Part shown: positions 46,082-48,026 of the stretch, piece by piece
Layout of the letters: the number at the start of each line of letters is the position of its first letter
How positions within the stretch are numbered: the first letter of the stretch is position 1
Assembly: GCF_018860525.1 (NCBI RefSeq)
Contig: NZ_JAHKPM010000040.1
Span: 1 to 48,026, forward strand
Reading direction: 5' to 3'
Origin: Vibrio hepatarius
Lineage (GTDB): Bacteria > Pseudomonadota > Gammaproteobacteria > Enterobacterales > Vibrionaceae
DNA: 48,026 bases
Made by a program: the position numbers and the translations under genes
The notes under the pieces: generated by a model
What the model saw: only the letters and a program-made list of their open reading frames with translations
What the model was told of the DNA's origin: nothing
Database searches by the model: none

Positions 46082-46254
46082 TGGAATTTCTGACTAACCC
46101 TTGGGTAATCATTGCTATCGTTTTAAGTGTCGTAATTGGAAACATTGCAGCGCTTAAATATACGGCCAAAATGAAATTTGGTCAGCCAGATAAAAAATCA
46201 AAAGAAGATAGTAGCCAAGAGTCTTTAGAAAAAGATGAATCAGGCCCGCACTAA
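46081..46254 (+). CDS. DUF2897-type small membrane protein
   Basis: A 57-aa protein. ATG shares one base with the stop of the M15 gene (TAATG at 46079-46083). A single membrane helix (PWVIIAIVLSVVIGNIAALK, residues 7-26) is followed by a basic KYTAKMKFG and a charged Ser/Lys/Glu-rich tail. The pattern fits the DUF2897 family; the E. coli ypfN gene stands at the same place after dapE, but sequence similarity to it is not evident. The function is unknown; cotranslation with the M15 peptidase and dapE suggests an envelope role. Confidence 0.8.
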   Translation: MEFLTNPWVIIAIVLSVVIGNIAALKYTAKMKFGQPDKKSKEDSSQESLEKDESGPH

Positions 46255-46262
46255 CTGCGGGC
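46244..46262. terminator. Stem-loop between convergent DUF2897 and DUF2310 genes
   Basis: GCCCGCA/TGCGGGC forms a perfect GC-rich 7-bp stem with a 5-nt loop that contains the DUF2897 stop. The T run is poor on both sides, so termination is likely but not certain. Confidence 0.55.
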
Positions 46263-46270
46263 TGATAGCT

Positions 46271-47047
46271 TTACTTGATATGATCCCATGAGATATTCGA
46301 TACAATACGACATTCATCGCATTTAAAATGGAAAATATCGTGTTCTGGCTCATCTAGTAACCAATCCCCACTACATTTGGGACATTTGCGTAATTTTTCA
46401 TTAGCTAAGCTGTCCCCACCTACGCGATATTGGTAATAGTATGTGGGAGTCTTGGTGATACATTCTATACGTCCTCGTAAATCCCAACCGCGCTTAAACA
46501 GCACACTATCTATATCACATATTTCATGCAGTGCAGCGTGCTCAGCTCTACAGGCTCCAGCCATTTGAAGTTCATCGCATGCTTGCCACTCAGTCTGCCA
46601 CTTGATCACCGCTTTATGATCGCCATTTAATGTTGGAGAATGGCGATAAAGAGGAATTGGCAATAATGTAGATCCACTTCTTAGTGGGGAACAAGTATGA
46701 ACATATGTCGTATACAATACTTGCCAACTAGGCTGATCATTTTCAGCTGCTTGCTCAGAGTTAAGATCTCGACCGAGAAGACTCAATTTAGGTGCGAGTA
46801 AACTCGCTTCATACAATCGCTCTAAACATACTTTCACAAAGTCAGAATGATAATTTGGGTGTAAACTATCTTGTTCAGGACACACAACACGAACAAAAAA
46901 CTCACCCTCCCCCATAATGATAGGGAATTCCCGCCCAAGGACTTGGCCATTGTAGCGTAGGGCATCCATTAAACCGTTAATGGCTTTATCAACAGCCGTT
47001 ATGGTGGTGTTATCAAAACATTCAAAATGGAGTTCAATTACATACAT
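46271..47047 (-). CDS. DUF2310 zinc-ribbon protein
   Basis: A 258-aa cytoplasmic protein of the DUF2310 family, of unknown function. The C-terminus is a zinc ribbon with paired cysteines: KCPKCSGDW (about 217) and FKCDECRIV (about 239). The N-terminal part (MYVIELHFECFDNTTITAVD) and LRYNGQVLGREFPI resemble the family start. Another set of conserved residues lies at HTCSPLRSGSTLLPIPLYRH. It begins two bases after the syd stop, so both are one operon. Confidence 0.85.
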   Translation of the reverse strand: MYVIELHFECFDNTTITAVDKAINGLMDALRYNGQVLGREFPIIMGEGEFFVRVVCPEQDSLHPNYHSDFVKVCLERLYEASLLAPKLSLLGRDLNSEQAAENDQPSWQVLYTTYVHTCSPLRSGSTLLPIPLYRHSPTLNGDHKAVIKWQTEWQACDELQMAGACRAEHAALHEICDIDSVLFKRGWDLRGRIECITKTPTYYYQYRVGGDSLANEKLRKCPKCSGDWLLDEPEHDIFHFKCDECRIVSNISWDHIK

Positions 47048-47049
47048 AG

Positions 47050-47595
47050 TTATACCGCTGGCACCAACTGTTCAAGAAATTCCGAGATATTTTGTGCCAA
47101 GACATCACGCTGATCGGTACCTAGGCGCTCAAGAATAACATTACCTGAGAGGTTACAAATTGAGATGACATCAAGTTCAGCATCCGTCGCCGCGATAAAG
47201 ACCGTTGGCTTCAACTTTAAACGCCGCTGAGTCACTAAGTGACCTAATATATTTTCCTGCAAACGTACGAAATCTTCATCGCTCCAGACTTGCAAAAGAG
47301 TTAAATCATTACCCTGCCATATGGCGTTCATATCGGCGCTATATTGAGACCCATAAAACGCCTTAATATCCTGATGTAGAGTCAGCTCTATCCCTTGTTC
47401 AAGGTTTGCAAAGTTTGCTTCTTGTTCTCGTGAACAGGCTTGCCATTCTACAACCTCACCTCTCTTGGTTTGCACACAAGGAGAGGCCATATCAACTAAC
47501 TGGTCGTTTGTCGGTTGGTGACCATAGCGCTCAAAATACGCCTGACGGTATTTTTTACTAAAAGACAGCAGTGCAAGAAGGGCTTGTTCAGCCAT
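47050..47595 (-). CDS. syd: SecY-interacting protein Syd
   Basis: The 181-aa cytoplasmic protein binds the SecY translocon and can help clear faulty SecYEG. Family features include [12 protein letters not shown] near the start, [15 protein letters not shown] and the [12 protein letters not shown] motif. Length equals E. coli Syd (181). It is the first gene of a two-gene unit with the DUF2310 gene. The ATG 47595 is preceded by GAGAAAATC. Confidence 0.93.
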   Translation of the reverse strand: MAEQALLALLSFSKKYRQAYFERYGHQPTNDQLVDMASPCVQTKRGEVVEWQACSREQEANFANLEQGIELTLHQDIKAFYGSQYSADMNAIWQGNDLTLLQVWSDEDFVRLQENILGHLVTQRRLKLKPTVFIAATDAELDVISICNLSGNVILERLGTDQRDVLAQNISEFLEQLVPAV

Positions 47596-47950
47596 GATTT
47601 TCTCCGATATGAATATTCGCTTTTCAGCGTAGTATTGCGTAAAATTCTTGCCATTCTAATCCAAAAGAGAGCCAAAGTATGAGCTATTATTCAAACGCTC
47701 TGGTGCTCTCCTGACAAACATACAACCAGGAGACTATATAGCCGTTCTTCTTTATTGAACCTGTTCCTCGTAGCTTAAACATTAATGGACTAAAATTTGG
47801 TATTTCTTAGTGTTGGTATTGAGTACTTTCCCAAATGACAATTAATACGATTAACAATGTGTAGTAATGTTTTTTTGCTGATATTATCAATATTCTATTG
47901 CTTATAGTCACTAATTGTATTGGCACCTAAATAAGGATCAAAAGGACTTT
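47596..47950. other. 355-bp gene-free stretch
   Basis: AT-rich, with no ORF of gene length on either strand. It lies between the divergent syd operon and the partial gene at the right edge, so it should carry both promoters. No confident -35/-10 pair, operator or RNA gene was seen. Confidence 0.6.
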
Positions 47951-48026
47951 ATGGAGATTTTGCGCTTGAGTCGCCTGATAATAATATTCATTCTATTACT
48001 GCCAGCTTTTGTATCAGCCTCGACTG
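47951..48026 (+). CDS. N-terminus of an exported protein (cut by window edge)
   Basis: ATG at 47951 has AGGA 4 nt upstream, with another AAGGATC further up. The 25 visible codons begin MEILRLSRL, continue with a hydrophobic core (IIIFILLLPAF) and end VSAST, which fits a Sec signal peptide with VSA cleavage. Nothing can be said about the mature protein. Confidence 0.6.
   Translation, partial: MEILRLSRLIIIFILLLPAFVSAST

Overview
The window looks like chromosomal DNA of a Vibrio-like gammaproteobacterium. This rests on moderate to low GC, the large polar-flagellum cluster in the order flaG-fliD-flaI-fliS-flrABC-fliEFGHIJ-fliKLMNOPQR-flhB, and gene-for-gene similarity to known Vibrio and enterobacterial neighbourhoods. 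No tRNA, rRNA, insertion sequence, integrase or CRISPR array was seen. The content is mostly core genome with a few accessory insertions. The species cannot be named from the sequence alone.

Left part (1-15590): the 5' part of hubP/fimV (polar hub protein, cut by the window edge), asd and pdxB (overlapping by one base), fabB, mnmC, an FMN-reductase-like gene, yfcL, a two-gene accessory unit (a large secreted LruC/GEVEDY-type protein plus a glycine-rich lipoprotein), epmC, a TRIC/YadS-type membrane protein, aroC, prmB and smrB. Most of this matches the E. coli block usg-pdxB ... fabB-mnmC-yfcL-epmC ... aroC-prmB-smrB. The reductase and the LruC/lipoprotein pair are the pieces that do not belong to that block.

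Middle (15606-40481): one long minus-strand flagellar region. In transcription order it holds three tandem flagellin genes (each 377 aa), flaG, fliD, flaI, fliS, flrA, flrBC, fliEFGHIJ and fliKLMNOPQR-flhB. Readable promoters fit the known Vibrio hierarchy. There is a sigma-70-like site before the master activator flrA. Sigma-54 -24/-12 elements lie before flrBC, fliE and fliK. Sigma-28 elements lie before each flagellin. FlrA would switch on flrBC, FlrB/FlrC would activate the hook-basal-body and export operons, and sigma-28 (gene outside the window) would then express flagellins.

Right part (40555-48026): a short-chain dehydrogenase, a DyP peroxidase with a DUF2919 membrane protein, a DUF2956 tail-anchored-like protein, a small winged-helix protein, the yffB-like/dapE/M15 peptidase/DUF2897 overlapping operon, a DUF2310 zinc-ribbon gene with syd, and the first codons of an exported protein at the edge.

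Most interesting points: the secreted LruC/GEVEDY protein and lipoprotein pair of unknown role; a sigma-54 promoter lying inside a perfect 10-bp inverted repeat between flrA and flrB; a cytoplasmic-looking M15 carboxypeptidase translationally coupled to dapE; and internal repeats in HubP and FliD. I did not find a clearly new multi-gene defence or mobile system.
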